Assembly (NCBI GenBank): GCA_002452215.1 | Contig: DKCO01000054.1 | Coordinates: forward strand, 1 to 48,324 | Length of the DNA: 48,324 bases | DNA from: Spirochaetales bacterium UBA6872 | Lineage (GTDB): Bacteria; Spirochaetota; Spirochaetia; Sphaerochaetales; Sphaerochaetaceae | Direction: 5' to 3' | Shown: positions 17,287-24,693 of the stretch, one piece after another | Position numbering within the stretch: position 1 is the first letter of the stretch | Layout: each line of letters begins with the position of its first letter | Translations under genes and position numbers: made by a program | Notes under the pieces: generated by a model | The model's input: only the letters and a program-made list of their open reading frames with translations | The model's database searches: none | Told to the model about the DNA's origin: nothing

Positions 17287-17316
17287 AATATAGACGAAAT
17301 TGTACTTTACAGTCAA
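17287..17316 (-). promoter_or_regulatory. Promoter of tRNA-Leu
   Basis: Minus-strand TTGACT (17311-17316), an 18-nt spacer, and TATATT (17287-17292), each 5 of 6 to consensus. The start site would lie a few bases before the tRNA 5' end. Confidence 0.75.
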
Positions 17317-17386
17317 GGCTTTTTTTTGATTTTTCTTGAAATTGCAAATTATCGTGACAAAATAAGAGTAAGGGAGATTATTTAGA

Positions 17387-17620
17387 ATGAACGATTGCTA
17401 CTCTTTGACTCCAATGGATATTGGCTCTGCAAAGATTTTTGGCATAAAAAGCCACAAAGTAAAGGGTTGCTTGATTCGCCGTGAATATGAGCGCTGGCAA
17501 GATATTGCAAAGAAAGCATCGCAACGTGGCGTCGAGATGGATGGATACATAAAAGTCATGTATGCACACAGGTGCCCTTTGGTAAAAAGAGTTTCTGTTG
17601 TTGGTTATGCAAAGCTATAG
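17387..17620 (+). CDS. Small protein of unknown function
   Basis: 77 residues, basic, with no family I recognise and no membrane segment or zinc pattern (three scattered Cys). AGGGAG (17371-17376) lies 10 nt before the ATG. Alternatively GTGACA and GATTAT (17376-17381), ending 5 nt before the ATG, could be a leaderless promoter. It overlaps the convergent exonuclease gene by 6 bp. It could be a lineage-specific gene or a chance open frame. Confidence 0.45.
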   Translation: MNDCYSLTPMDIGSAKIFGIKSHKVKGCLIRREYERWQDIAKKASQRGVEMDGYIKVMYAHRCPLVKRVSVVGYAKL

Positions 17621-18367
17621 ATCTATTTCAAGCAAGATAGGGCAGTGGTCTGAGCCAGATACATTTGTTTCAATATCTGCTTCTTTTACTTTGTTCAAGA
17701 TGCGATTCGATACTATGAAATAATCTATTCTCCAGCCAATGTTCTTTTCTCTTGCTTTGAACATATAGCTCCACCATGAGTATTTTATTTCACTTGGGTG
17801 CAATGCTCTGAAAGTGTCTGAAAAGCCATGTGATAGCAAACGCGAAAAATCATCTCGTTCCTCGATAGTGAAGCCCGCACTTCTCTCGTTGCTTTTAGCA
17901 TTCTTTATATCGATCTCATTATGGGCAACATTTAGATCGCCTGTAAAGATAACAGGTTTGATCTTGTCCAGCTTTTGTATATATTCTTCGAATGCAATAT
18001 TCCATTTTCTTCTGTATTCCAGCCTTGACAATCCTCTTTGGGAATTCGGGACATAGACACATACAAGGAAGAATGATTCGAACTCTAGTGTTAATGTCCT
18101 ACCTTCCTTATCATGTTCTTCAATACCGATTCCTTCTGTTGTTTTCAATGGCTTGTTTTTGCAAAGCACAGCTGTTCCGCTGTAGCCTTTTTTGCCAGCA
18201 TTGCTATAGTACTGATTGTAGTCAGGCAAATCCAAAGAAAAATCCTTGTCGCTTAGTTTTGTCTCTTGCAAACAAATAATGTCGGCATTCTCATTTGTTG
18301 CCCAAGAGATAAATCCTTTATTGATTACAGCTCTAAGGCCGTTAACATTCCAGCTTAAAAGTTTCAT
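17615..18367 (-). CDS. xth: Exodeoxyribonuclease III
   Basis: 250 residues of the AP-endonuclease/exonuclease III family. The start MKLLSWNVNGLRA, the metal-binding Glu in CLQETK, the catalytic TGDLNVAHNEID and the C-terminal GSDHCPILLEI are all present. It repairs abasic sites and 3' blocks. ATG 18367 is chosen over in-frame starts 9 and 42 nt upstream because the protein family starts there and a promoter -10 ends 7 nt before it. Confidence 0.95.
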   Translation of the reverse strand: MKLLSWNVNGLRAVINKGFISWATNENADIICLQETKLSDKDFSLDLPDYNQYYSNAGKKGYSGTAVLCKNKPLKTTEGIGIEEHDKEGRTLTLEFESFFLVCVYVPNSQRGLSRLEYRRKWNIAFEEYIQKLDKIKPVIFTGDLNVAHNEIDIKNAKSNERSAGFTIEERDDFSRLLSHGFSDTFRALHPSEIKYSWWSYMFKAREKNIGWRIDYFIVSNRILNKVKEADIETNVSGSDHCPILLEIDL

Positions 18368-18374
18368 AAAGTTC

Positions 18375-18403
18375 ATAATATTTGTGTAATAAAAGAATGT
18401 GAA
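18375..18403 (-). promoter_or_regulatory. Promoter of exonuclease III gene
   Basis: Minus-strand TTCACA (18398-18403, 5 of 6), a 17-nt spacer, and TATTAT (18375-18380, 5 of 6). The -10 ends 7 nt before the ATG at 18367. No ribosome binding site is present, so a leaderless mRNA is predicted. Confidence 0.65.
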
Positions 18404-18443
18404 TAGCACGACTTCTTTTTTCTGAAGAAAGACAAATACGCTA

Positions 18444-18473
18444 TTGACGAAGTAAACAAAACTATGCTAAATT
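18444..18473 (+). promoter_or_regulatory. Promoter of tRNA-Met
   Basis: TTGACG (18444-18449), an 18-nt spacer, and TAAATT (18468-18473) preceded by TGC (extended -10). The start site falls a few bases before the tRNA. Confidence 0.65.
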
Positions 18474-18486
18474 CCAATAGTTGCTT

Positions 18487-18559
18487 GGCGAGATAGCTCA
18501 GTAGGTAGAGCAAGCGGCTCATATCCGCTCGGTCAGGGGTCCGAGTCCCTTTCTCGCTA
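18487..18559 (+). tRNA. tRNA-Met (CAT anticodon, elongator type)
   Basis: 73-nt cloverleaf. The acceptor GGCGAGA pairs with TCTCGCT (terminal G-T pair), discriminator A. D-arm GCTCAGTAGGTAGAGC, anticodon stem AGCGG/CCGCT around CTCATAT, and T-loop TCCGAGT follow. The anticodon stem lacks the three consecutive G-C pairs of initiators, which argues for elongator Met. A lysidine-modified tRNA-Ile (CAT) cannot be fully excluded. CCA is not encoded. Confidence 0.9.
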
Positions 18560-18563
18560 AATA

Positions 18564-18602
18564 AAGACCAGAGTTTGATGGATTCAGATTCTGGTCTTTT
18601 TT
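18564..18602 (+). terminator. Terminator after tRNA-Met
   Basis: A perfect 9-bp stem AAGACCAGA/TCTGGTCTT (18564-18572 with 18590-18598) with a T run to 18602. It also separates the tRNA from the convergent FAH-family gene. Confidence 0.85.
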
Positions 18603-18613
18603 CATCTACTGGA

Positions 18614-19381
18614 TCATCGTATTTCTTCTGCTATAGTGTTTTCGAGTATGCCCAAGCCTTCGATTTCAATCTCGACTTTAGAGCCAATAGTCATCCCTGA
18701 TATTCCTCCAGGAGTGCCTGTAGATATGATGTCTCCAGGAAGAAGCGTCATCACAGAAGAAAGATATGAGATCAGGAAAGGAACCTTGAAAATCAAATTC
18801 GATGTTCTTGATTCTTGCTTTGTCTCCCCATTTACTCTCGATGTTATATAAAGATCATCTGGAGAAACCTCATCTGATATATATGGTCCAAGAGGCATGA
18901 AAGTATCGAATGATTTTGCTATCGTCCATTGGCCATCTTTTGGTTGCAAGTCTCGAGCTGTCACATCGTTTGCAATTGTGTAGCCGAGAACATAATCAAG
19001 TGCCTCAGTTTCAGAGACCCTGTGGCATCTTGTTTTTATGACAACAGCCAGTTCTGCCTCGTAATCAAGTCTCTTTGACATATTAGGGTAAATTATCTTT
19101 CCTTTATGTCCAAGTGCACTTGTCGATGGCTTTAGAAACACAACAGGAGAGGAAGGAATTGGAAGCCCGAATTCTTCTGCATGGTCCTTGTAATTGAGCC
19201 CTATGCATATTGCTTTTGAGAATTCAACTGGAGAAAGAAATTCAATCTCATTAAGCAAGAAACTCTTTCCTGCACTCTCGATTTCATTAAAAGGTGGCTT
19301 TTTCAGTGCTAAGGCTTTATCGCCATCGATTATTCCATAGTACTTGTTTTTGTCTGGAGCAATGAACCTAATATATTTCAT
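18614..19381 (-). CDS. Fumarylacetoacetate hydrolase family protein
   Basis: 255 residues. The FAH core is plain: AICIGLNYKDHAEEFG (~58-73), the metal-binding LDYEAELAVVI (~105-115), ANDVTARDLQ (~138-147), and a C-terminal LLPGDIISTGTPGG. Members hydrolyse or decarboxylate acylpyruvates and related oxo-acids. The substrate cannot be assigned; a housekeeping acylpyruvase/oxaloacetate decarboxylase role is one possibility. Its start overlaps the stop of the acetyltransferase gene by 4 bp, so it is the last gene of the hflK operon. Confidence 0.92.
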   Translation of the reverse strand: MKYIRFIAPDKNKYYGIIDGDKALALKKPPFNEIESAGKSFLLNEIEFLSPVEFSKAICIGLNYKDHAEEFGLPIPSSPVVFLKPSTSALGHKGKIIYPNMSKRLDYEAELAVVIKTRCHRVSETEALDYVLGYTIANDVTARDLQPKDGQWTIAKSFDTFMPLGPYISDEVSPDDLYITSRVNGETKQESRTSNLIFKVPFLISYLSSVMTLLPGDIISTGTPGGISGMTIGSKVEIEIEGLGILENTIAEEIR

Positions 19382-20178
19382 CTGTGTTTCCTTTTGAAAT
19401 AAGCATATTCCCCGATTGAAGTAAAACCTATCTTTTGGTATAGGTGCTTTGCTTTTTCATCAGAGTACCATAGACCTAGATAGTCTATGTTGTTTTCATT
19501 TAAAGCTATATCGACAAGTTCTGAGACAACACTTGTTCCAAAACCCTTGTTTTCATACTCTGGATCGGTTCCAACGCCAACGACCATTGCTGATTTTCTT
19601 GTTGCAGCGCCAAGATATGCTCCAGACACAAATTTATTGTCCAATGAAAGGGCAACTCCTGCAAATGGATATTCAAGCTCTGCTTTCTCTAGTGCCCATT
19701 CACTTCGATCCCCAGTTTTGAAATCGTCTTTGAAAAGTGGAATACGCATATATAGATCGAATAGCATTTCATAATCTTCAGGAGAGAACAATTCCCTCAG
19801 TCGCAGATCTCTTGTCAAAGGCTTTATGAATTTTTCTTTGTCAATCATCATGAATTGTCTGTATTCTATTGAGAATTCATTTCTAAGAGTGTCAGCTATG
19901 GGCAAAAGATATTCCTTTGCACCATTGATGCCATTGAATTTTTGCTTATCAAGAAATTCAATCATCGTCTTTGCATCATAGCTATCTGGCGCAAAAAGCA
20001 ATATCGATTCATCCATCCAATTAAGCACAAAAGCCTTATCGACTTTGTATACTTTAATCTCTTTTGATAGAGTATAAAGTTCCAAGTTGTTTATGAAAAA
20101 GAGGTTTCTCCTATCATTTGACAGCTCTTTTATCAAATCTGGGATTTCTTTTTTGCTAATCTCTTTCACGAGAGCCAT
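19378..20178 (-). CDS. GNAT-family N-acetyltransferase
   Basis: 266 residues. The C-terminal ~130 residues are a GNAT domain: VGVGTDPEYENKGFGTSVV is the acetyl-CoA pyrophosphate loop (R/Q-x-x-G-x-G type with KGFG), and YLGLWYSDEKAKHLYQKIGF is the motif B helix. The N-terminal ~130 residues are not recognised. ATG 20178 overlaps hflC by 23 bp but AAAGG abuts it; GTG 20169 has better spacing and may be the true start. A long upstream open extension lies inside hflC and is rejected. Substrate unknown. Confidence 0.85.
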   Translation of the reverse strand: MALVKEISKKEIPDLIKELSNDRRNLFFINNLELYTLSKEIKVYKVDKAFVLNWMDESILLFAPDSYDAKTMIEFLDKQKFNGINGAKEYLLPIADTLRNEFSIEYRQFMMIDKEKFIKPLTRDLRLRELFSPEDYEMLFDLYMRIPLFKDDFKTGDRSEWALEKAELEYPFAGVALSLDNKFVSGAYLGAATRKSAMVVGVGTDPEYENKGFGTSVVSELVDIALNENNIDYLGLWYSDEKAKHLYQKIGFTSIGEYAYFKRKHR

Positions 20179-21157
20179 CCTTTGAATAGATGTAATCGAA
20201 GTACTCCATATCTGTAGAGAGGACTTTATCGAGACCTCCAATATTTGTCTTATAGCTTTCAAGCGTTGTCCATAGTCTAAAGAAATCTGGGTCTTCAGAG
20301 TAGCTTTCTGAGTAGATTCGTGACGCTTGAGCATCAGCATCTCCTTTGATTGCTTCAGCCTCAGCATACGCTGCAGATAGAATTTGCTTCTTATCGTTCT
20401 CTGTTCTTCCTTGCCAAGAATAAAGCTGTCCTCTGCCGTAAGAGCGATATGCCTCTGCAATCTGGTTTCTCTCTTTTATCATACGAGTATATACAGATTG
20501 TGTAAGATCATCTGAGTAGCGTATTTGCCTTATTATTATGTCTTCAAGCTCTATGCCATATGCAGGTGTAAATGCTTTTGCTGAATCGAGTATCTTGTTT
20601 GAAATGCCTTCTCTTCCAATTTCGATTTTTTCTTGTGTTGCTTGTGTATTGGTAAGGTTTCTCAATGTCTCTGCATCCTCTGCATTCTCAACATCAAGGG
20701 CTTCTTCTTCTATTGTTATCGTATTGATTTTGTTAGTAGATCTTACAGCTTCATTCAAGTAGTTCTCTGAAATGACTGTACGTATTGTAGAATCAAGAAC
20801 ATCATTGAGTCTTGCAAGACCTCCTTCTACTGTATTTACTGTTTCATAAAAAAGCTTTGGATCCGATATCTTCCAGCGAGCTGTTGCATCAACCCATATG
20901 AATTGGTTTTCTTTTGTTGGAATCCTCTGTGCATCGCCATCCCAGGAAAGAAGTAGGTTAGGGTATGTTACAACTTGATCCAGAAATGGTACTTTCAGTT
21001 TGAGCCCCGATTCTTTCTCGATATCGACTATCTTTCCAAATCTCGTAACTATTGCTTGTTCACCTTCCTTCACTGTATAGAAGGGGCCGAATATAAAAAG
21101 GATAACAAAGACTATTGCAATTACTATCAGCGTTGTCCAAAGTACCTTATTGCTCAT
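20156..21157 (-). CDS. hflC: HflC-type SPFH/band 7 membrane protein
   Basis: 333 residues. One N-terminal membrane helix (residues ~5-25) is followed by GPFYTVKEGEQAIVTRFGK, the SPFH start, then a long helical stretch. With HflK, the family forms a cage around the FtsH protease and modulates membrane-protein turnover. ATG 21157 is preceded by AAGGAG at 8 nt and overlaps hflK by 11 bp. The tail ends in a charged segment instead of the usual HflC C-terminus. Confidence 0.9.
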   Translation of the reverse strand: MSNKVLWTTLIVIAIVFVILFIFGPFYTVKEGEQAIVTRFGKIVDIEKESGLKLKVPFLDQVVTYPNLLLSWDGDAQRIPTKENQFIWVDATARWKISDPKLFYETVNTVEGGLARLNDVLDSTIRTVISENYLNEAVRSTNKINTITIEEEALDVENAEDAETLRNLTNTQATQEKIEIGREGISNKILDSAKAFTPAYGIELEDIIIRQIRYSDDLTQSVYTRMIKERNQIAEAYRSYGRGQLYSWQGRTENDKKQILSAAYAEAEAIKGDADAQASRIYSESYSEDPDFFRLWTTLESYKTNIGGLDKVLSTDMEYFDYIYSKDGSRERD

Positions 21158-22130
21158 TTTCCATCTCCTTTTTCGCATTTTGCCCTATTTTTGCAATAGG
21201 CAAGAAGTTATCAAGGGAAGAGTCGATTAAAGTCAAGTTGCCATCCGATGATAGAATATCGCCCATAGCCTCGATATAAAGTCTTGTTGCTGTTATATTT
21301 GGATTCTTTTGATATTCTTCTCTCATTGCATCAAACCTTGCTGTATCGCCTTTTGCTTGGTTCACGCGCTCTGAGGCATAGCCTTTCGCCTCTGCTACGA
21401 TCTTTTCGGCCTCTCCTCTGGCAGAAGGTATCTCCTGGTTGTAGTATTGTTTACCTTCATTTATGAGTCTGTTCATATCTTGTATTGCTTTATTTACATC
21501 CTCAAATGCATCTTGGACATCTCCTTTTGGAGGAACGATGTTTTGCAATTTCACTGTAACGATCTCAAGTCCAAAGCCATATCGATCGAATATCTTCTGC
21601 ATCTCCTTTTGAACATCATATTCGATCTGGGTTCTTTGGTTTGTCATCACAGAAAGGATAGGCAAATCACCAACAAGCTGGTTCATAATTGATTGTGATA
21701 TATCCCTAATAGTTGTCTCTTTGTCTTTCACTGAGAAAAGATAAGACTTTGGGTTTGCAATTCTGTATTGAACAATCCATTCGACATCGACTATGTTTAA
21801 GTCTCCAGTAAGCATCGTTGATTCATCTGTGTACTCGCGTGCGCCAACAAGCGAGCCTGAGTTGTCTTGGCTTCTGTATCCGAATGTCAATGTTTGAACC
21901 TTTTGTGTAGGTATATTTATGTTTTCCTCTATACCAAAAGGCAATTTGAAATGCAAACCTGGTCCTAGTGTGCGCATGTAGCGGCCAAACCTGATAATCA
22001 CAGCTTGTTCACTTTGGTCAACCACAAAAAAACTCGTCGATAAGCTAGCTATCAAAGCTAGTGCAATCAAAATCCAAACTACAAGTTTTGGAGATAGATT
22101 GATATTGAATCCTCTTTTTCTTTCTTCCAT
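21147..22130 (-). CDS. hflK: HflK-type SPFH/band 7 membrane protein
   Basis: 327 residues. A short charged N-terminus, one membrane helix (~residues 13-35), then FVVDQSEQAVIIRFGRYMRTLGPGLHFKLPFG, the HflK signature, and an SPFH domain with a long helical C-terminal part (ARGEAEKIVAEAKGYASERV). It partners HflC in the FtsH-associated complex. It heads the hflK-hflC-acetyltransferase-FAH operon and is divergent from metG. The ATG has no ribosome binding site and directly follows its promoter. ftsH is not in this window. Confidence 0.92.
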   Translation of the reverse strand: MEERKRGFNINLSPKLVVWILIALALIASLSTSFFVVDQSEQAVIIRFGRYMRTLGPGLHFKLPFGIEENINIPTQKVQTLTFGYRSQDNSGSLVGAREYTDESTMLTGDLNIVDVEWIVQYRIANPKSYLFSVKDKETTIRDISQSIMNQLVGDLPILSVMTNQRTQIEYDVQKEMQKIFDRYGFGLEIVTVKLQNIVPPKGDVQDAFEDVNKAIQDMNRLINEGKQYYNQEIPSARGEAEKIVAEAKGYASERVNQAKGDTARFDAMREEYQKNPNITATRLYIEAMGDILSSDGNLTLIDSSLDNFLPIAKIGQNAKKEMENEQ

Positions 22131-22137
22131 GTAATCA

Positions 22138-22190
22138 ACTATAATGAAATAAGCGTATTATTGCAAAATCATTATAAAGTCAACTATAAT
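22138..22190. promoter_or_regulatory. Divergent hflK/metG promoters sharing one -35 hexamer
   Basis: The palindrome TTGCAA (22161-22166) reads the same on both strands. Rightward it is 18 nt from TATAAT (22185-22190), which ends 7 nt before the metG ATG. Leftward it is 17 nt from TATAGT (minus strand, 22138-22143), which ends 7 nt before the hflK ATG. Both genes lack ribosome binding sites. An 11-bp direct repeat TCAACTATAAT occurs at 22135-22145 and 22180-22190. Confidence 0.75.
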
Positions 22191-22197
22191 ATCCACT

Positions 22198-24384
22198 ATG
22201 AAAAAAAGACTAATCACATCAGCTTTGCCATATGTAAACAACATTCCTCATCTTGGAAATCTTACACAAGTTCTTTCAGCAGACGTATTTGCCCGTTTTT
22301 GTCGTTCACGTGGATATGAAACGCTATACATTTGCGGTACAGATGAGTATGGGACAGCTAGTGAAACACGTGCTTTGCAAGAAGGCGTCACACCCCAAGA
22401 GCTTTGCGATCGTTATCATAAGATCCATGAAGAGATCTACAAGTGGTTCAATATAGATTTTTCATATTTTGGTAGGACATCGACACCTCTTCAAACAGAA
22501 ATTGTTCAGCATATATTCAAGAAAGTCGATGAAAATGGATATATAATAGAGAAAGAGACAGAGCAACTTTATTGCCCAGATTGCAATAGATTCCTTGCCG
22601 ATAGGTTTGTTCTTGGTACTTGCCCTCATTGCGGCTACGATGGAGCAAGAGGTGACCAATGCGATAAGTGTGGCACACTTCTGGATCCTACAGAGCTTAT
22701 CGATCCAAAATGCTCAGTTTGCGGTGCAACACCTGTTTTGAGAAAAACCAAGCACTTGTATTTGGATCTTCCAAAGGCCTTGCCTTTGCTTGAAAAGTGG
22801 ATGGAAAAGGCCAGTGTTGAGGGCTTTTGGGCAAAGAATGCTATCCAAATCACAAATTCATGGATCCGTGATGGACTACAGCAAAGATGTATTACAAGAG
22901 ATCTGAAGTGGGGGATTCCTGTTCCCAAGAAAGGATTTGAGGATAAAGTGTTCTATGTTTGGTTCGATGCTCCGATTGGCTATATCTCAATTACAGCTAA
23001 TGCAACCAAGGATTGGGAGTACTGGTGGAGAGATCCTGAAAATACAGAGCTGTTCCAGTTCATAGGAAAGGACAATATCCCATTCCACACAGTCATCTTC
23101 CCATCGTCATTGCTTGCGACAGGCGAGAAGTGGACAATGCTTTTTCATATGTCTTCTACAGAATATCTGAATTATGAGGGCGGAAAGTTCAGCAAATCGA
23201 AGGGGATCGGAATATTTGGAAATGATGTTCAGGAGACAGGAATACCTGCTGATGTATGGCGATTCTATATGTTCTACAATAGACCTGAATCATCTGACTT
23301 CACATTCACATGGAAGGATTTCCAAGAAAAACTGAATAAGGAACTAATTGGCAATCTCTCGAATCTTGTAAATAGAACATTGACATTTGTGAAGAGATTC
23401 TACAATAGCGATTTGGGAGAAGGTCCAATAGATGAGGATTTGCAAAAAACAATCATTGAAAAAGAGAGCGAGATAACTGAAAACCTTGAAAGGGCAGAAG
23501 AAAAAGCTGCGATAAGAGGTATTTTTGAGCTTTCTGACATAGGTAACAAGGCATTTCAGGATGGAGAGCCGTGGAAAATGAGAGTAGACAATCCAGAGAA
23601 GGCCAAGAGGCTTTTGAGGACTCTCTTGTTCTTGATTCGAGACCTTGGAGTAATGATTGGACCTTATATGCCTGAAACAAGTGAAAAGATTCTGTCTTTC
23701 TTAGGTTCATCGGGCCTTGATTGGTCGTCACTTGGATCTTGTTCGCCTGATATCAAGGTTGAGAATGTCGAGCTTTTGTTTTCAAAGCTTGAGGACGATA
23801 GAGTCGAAGAGCTTAGAAAGAGGTACTCTGGATCCCAAGCCGATAGAGAGATAAGGGAAGAGAAAAAAGAGAGTTCTTCTGACTTATTAAAGTCATGGGC
23901 AGAGAAAGTAATCCTGAAGGTTGCAAAGATTGTCGACATAAAGAGGCATCCTGATGGTGATAAACTATATATCTTGAAATTGGATGCAGGAGAGCCTGAG
24001 GAGAGAACAATCGTTTCTTCAATTGTGCCATTTTACAATGAGGATGAGCTTCTAGGGCATAATATAGTTTTGGTTTCAAATCTGAAGCCAGCAAATTTCA
24101 GGGGAGTCAAGAGCAATGGGATGCTTCTAGCAGCAGCTGAGAAAGATGACGAAAGCCATTCTACATGCGAAGTAATCTTTGCTGATGATTTCCCTGTTGG
24201 TACTATATTGGAATATGAGGGACAGCCTAAGACAGAAAAAATAACAACATATTTGAAAGCCAGCCATTTCTTTGAGCTTCCTATGGAGACTATCAATGGT
24301 TTTGTTTCAGTTGATAAACGTCCAATCGGGAAAGATGGCAAATTCCTGAGAGTAAAGAAATATATCAACGGAAGCGTTGGGTAG
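22198..24384 (+). CDS. metG: Methionyl-tRNA synthetase with C-terminal tRNA-binding domain
   Basis: 728 residues. The HIGH-type motif lies in ALPYVNNIPHLGN, a zinc-knuckle region with four CxxC pairs lies near residues 124-180, and the KMSKS loop reads KFSKSKG. After a helical anticodon-binding domain, the last ~115 residues form an EMAP II/Trbp111-type OB fold (VAKIVDIKRHPDGDKLY...NLKPANFRGVKSNGMLLAA). It charges tRNA-Met. It starts directly after its promoter with no leader. Confidence 0.97.
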   Translation: MKKRLITSALPYVNNIPHLGNLTQVLSADVFARFCRSRGYETLYICGTDEYGTASETRALQEGVTPQELCDRYHKIHEEIYKWFNIDFSYFGRTSTPLQTEIVQHIFKKVDENGYIIEKETEQLYCPDCNRFLADRFVLGTCPHCGYDGARGDQCDKCGTLLDPTELIDPKCSVCGATPVLRKTKHLYLDLPKALPLLEKWMEKASVEGFWAKNAIQITNSWIRDGLQQRCITRDLKWGIPVPKKGFEDKVFYVWFDAPIGYISITANATKDWEYWWRDPENTELFQFIGKDNIPFHTVIFPSSLLATGEKWTMLFHMSSTEYLNYEGGKFSKSKGIGIFGNDVQETGIPADVWRFYMFYNRPESSDFTFTWKDFQEKLNKELIGNLSNLVNRTLTFVKRFYNSDLGEGPIDEDLQKTIIEKESEITENLERAEEKAAIRGIFELSDIGNKAFQDGEPWKMRVDNPEKAKRLLRTLLFLIRDLGVMIGPYMPETSEKILSFLGSSGLDWSSLGSCSPDIKVENVELLFSKLEDDRVEELRKRYSGSQADREIREEKKESSSDLLKSWAEKVILKVAKIVDIKRHPDGDKLYILKLDAGEPEERTIVSSIVPFYNEDELLGHNIVLVSNLKPANFRGVKSNGMLLAAAEKDDESHSTCEVIFADDFPVGTILEYEGQPKTEKITTYLKASHFFELPMETINGFVSVDKRPIGKDGKFLRVKKYINGSVG

Positions 24385-24428
24385 GACAGTCAATTTCATC
24401 ATCAGATGAGAACTTTGATATTAACTAC

Positions 24429-24458
24429 TTGACGACTATATGAAAAAATAAGGATAAT
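24429..24458 (+). promoter_or_regulatory. Promoter of the bS22-like small gene
   Basis: TTGACG (24429-24434), an 18-nt spacer, and GATAAT (24453-24458), each 5 of 6. Transcription from about 24465 gives a ~39-nt leader carrying AAGGAG (24491-24496). Confidence 0.7.
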
Positions 24459-24503
24459 GGTTTGGTAATTACACTAAATCCAATTGGAATAAGGAGCATA
24501 TTC

Positions 24504-24593
24504 ATGCCTTGCGGAAGAAAGAGAAAAAAGCATAAGATTGCTACTCATAAGAGAAAGAAGAAGCTAAGAATGAACAGACACAAGAAGAAGTAA
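24504..24593 (+). CDS. Tiny basic ribosomal protein, bS22/AURKAIP1-COX24 family
   Basis: 29 residues, more than half Lys/Arg/His, reading MPCGRKRKKHKIATHKRKKK and onward to an LRMNRHKKK tail. This matches the KRKRHKxATHKRKKRLRKNRHKKK pattern of the AURKAIP1/COX24 domain proteins, related to mitochondrial mS38 and mycobacterial bS22, which bind the small-subunit decoding region. AAGGAG sits 7 nt before the ATG. It has its own promoter and terminator, indicating a strongly expressed single-gene unit. Automated annotation often misses genes of this size. Confidence 0.88.
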   Translation: MPCGRKRKKHKIATHKRKKKLRMNRHKKK

Positions 24594-24612
24594 TGTTTGT
24601 TAATCTTAGAAA

Positions 24613-24645
24613 GGGCTGTTGCAAAGAGTGTGACAGCCTTTTTTT
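24613..24645 (+). terminator. Terminator of the bS22-like gene
   Basis: GGCTGT (24614-24619) pairs with ACAGCC (24633-24638), followed by seven T. Its first 13 bases match the serine-operon terminator at 16923. Confidence 0.85.
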
Positions 24646-24660
24646 CTTTTCTCTACGAAT

Positions 24661-24688
24661 CAAAAATGGCTACCGTTTTGGTAGCCAT
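24661..24688 (-). terminator. Terminator of secA
   Basis: A perfect 9-bp stem ATGGCTACC/GGTAGCCAT (24666-24674 with 24680-24688) and, on the minus strand, a T run at its end. It begins 6 nt after the secA stop and lies back to back with the bS22-like gene's terminator. Confidence 0.85.
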
Positions 24689-24693
24689 CAGCT

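Noticed and set aside
20179..20460. An N-terminal extension of 94 residues on the acetyltransferase gene
   Set aside because: It overlaps the hflC coding region entirely, has no domain, and starts at 20178 or 20169 fit the operon spacing.
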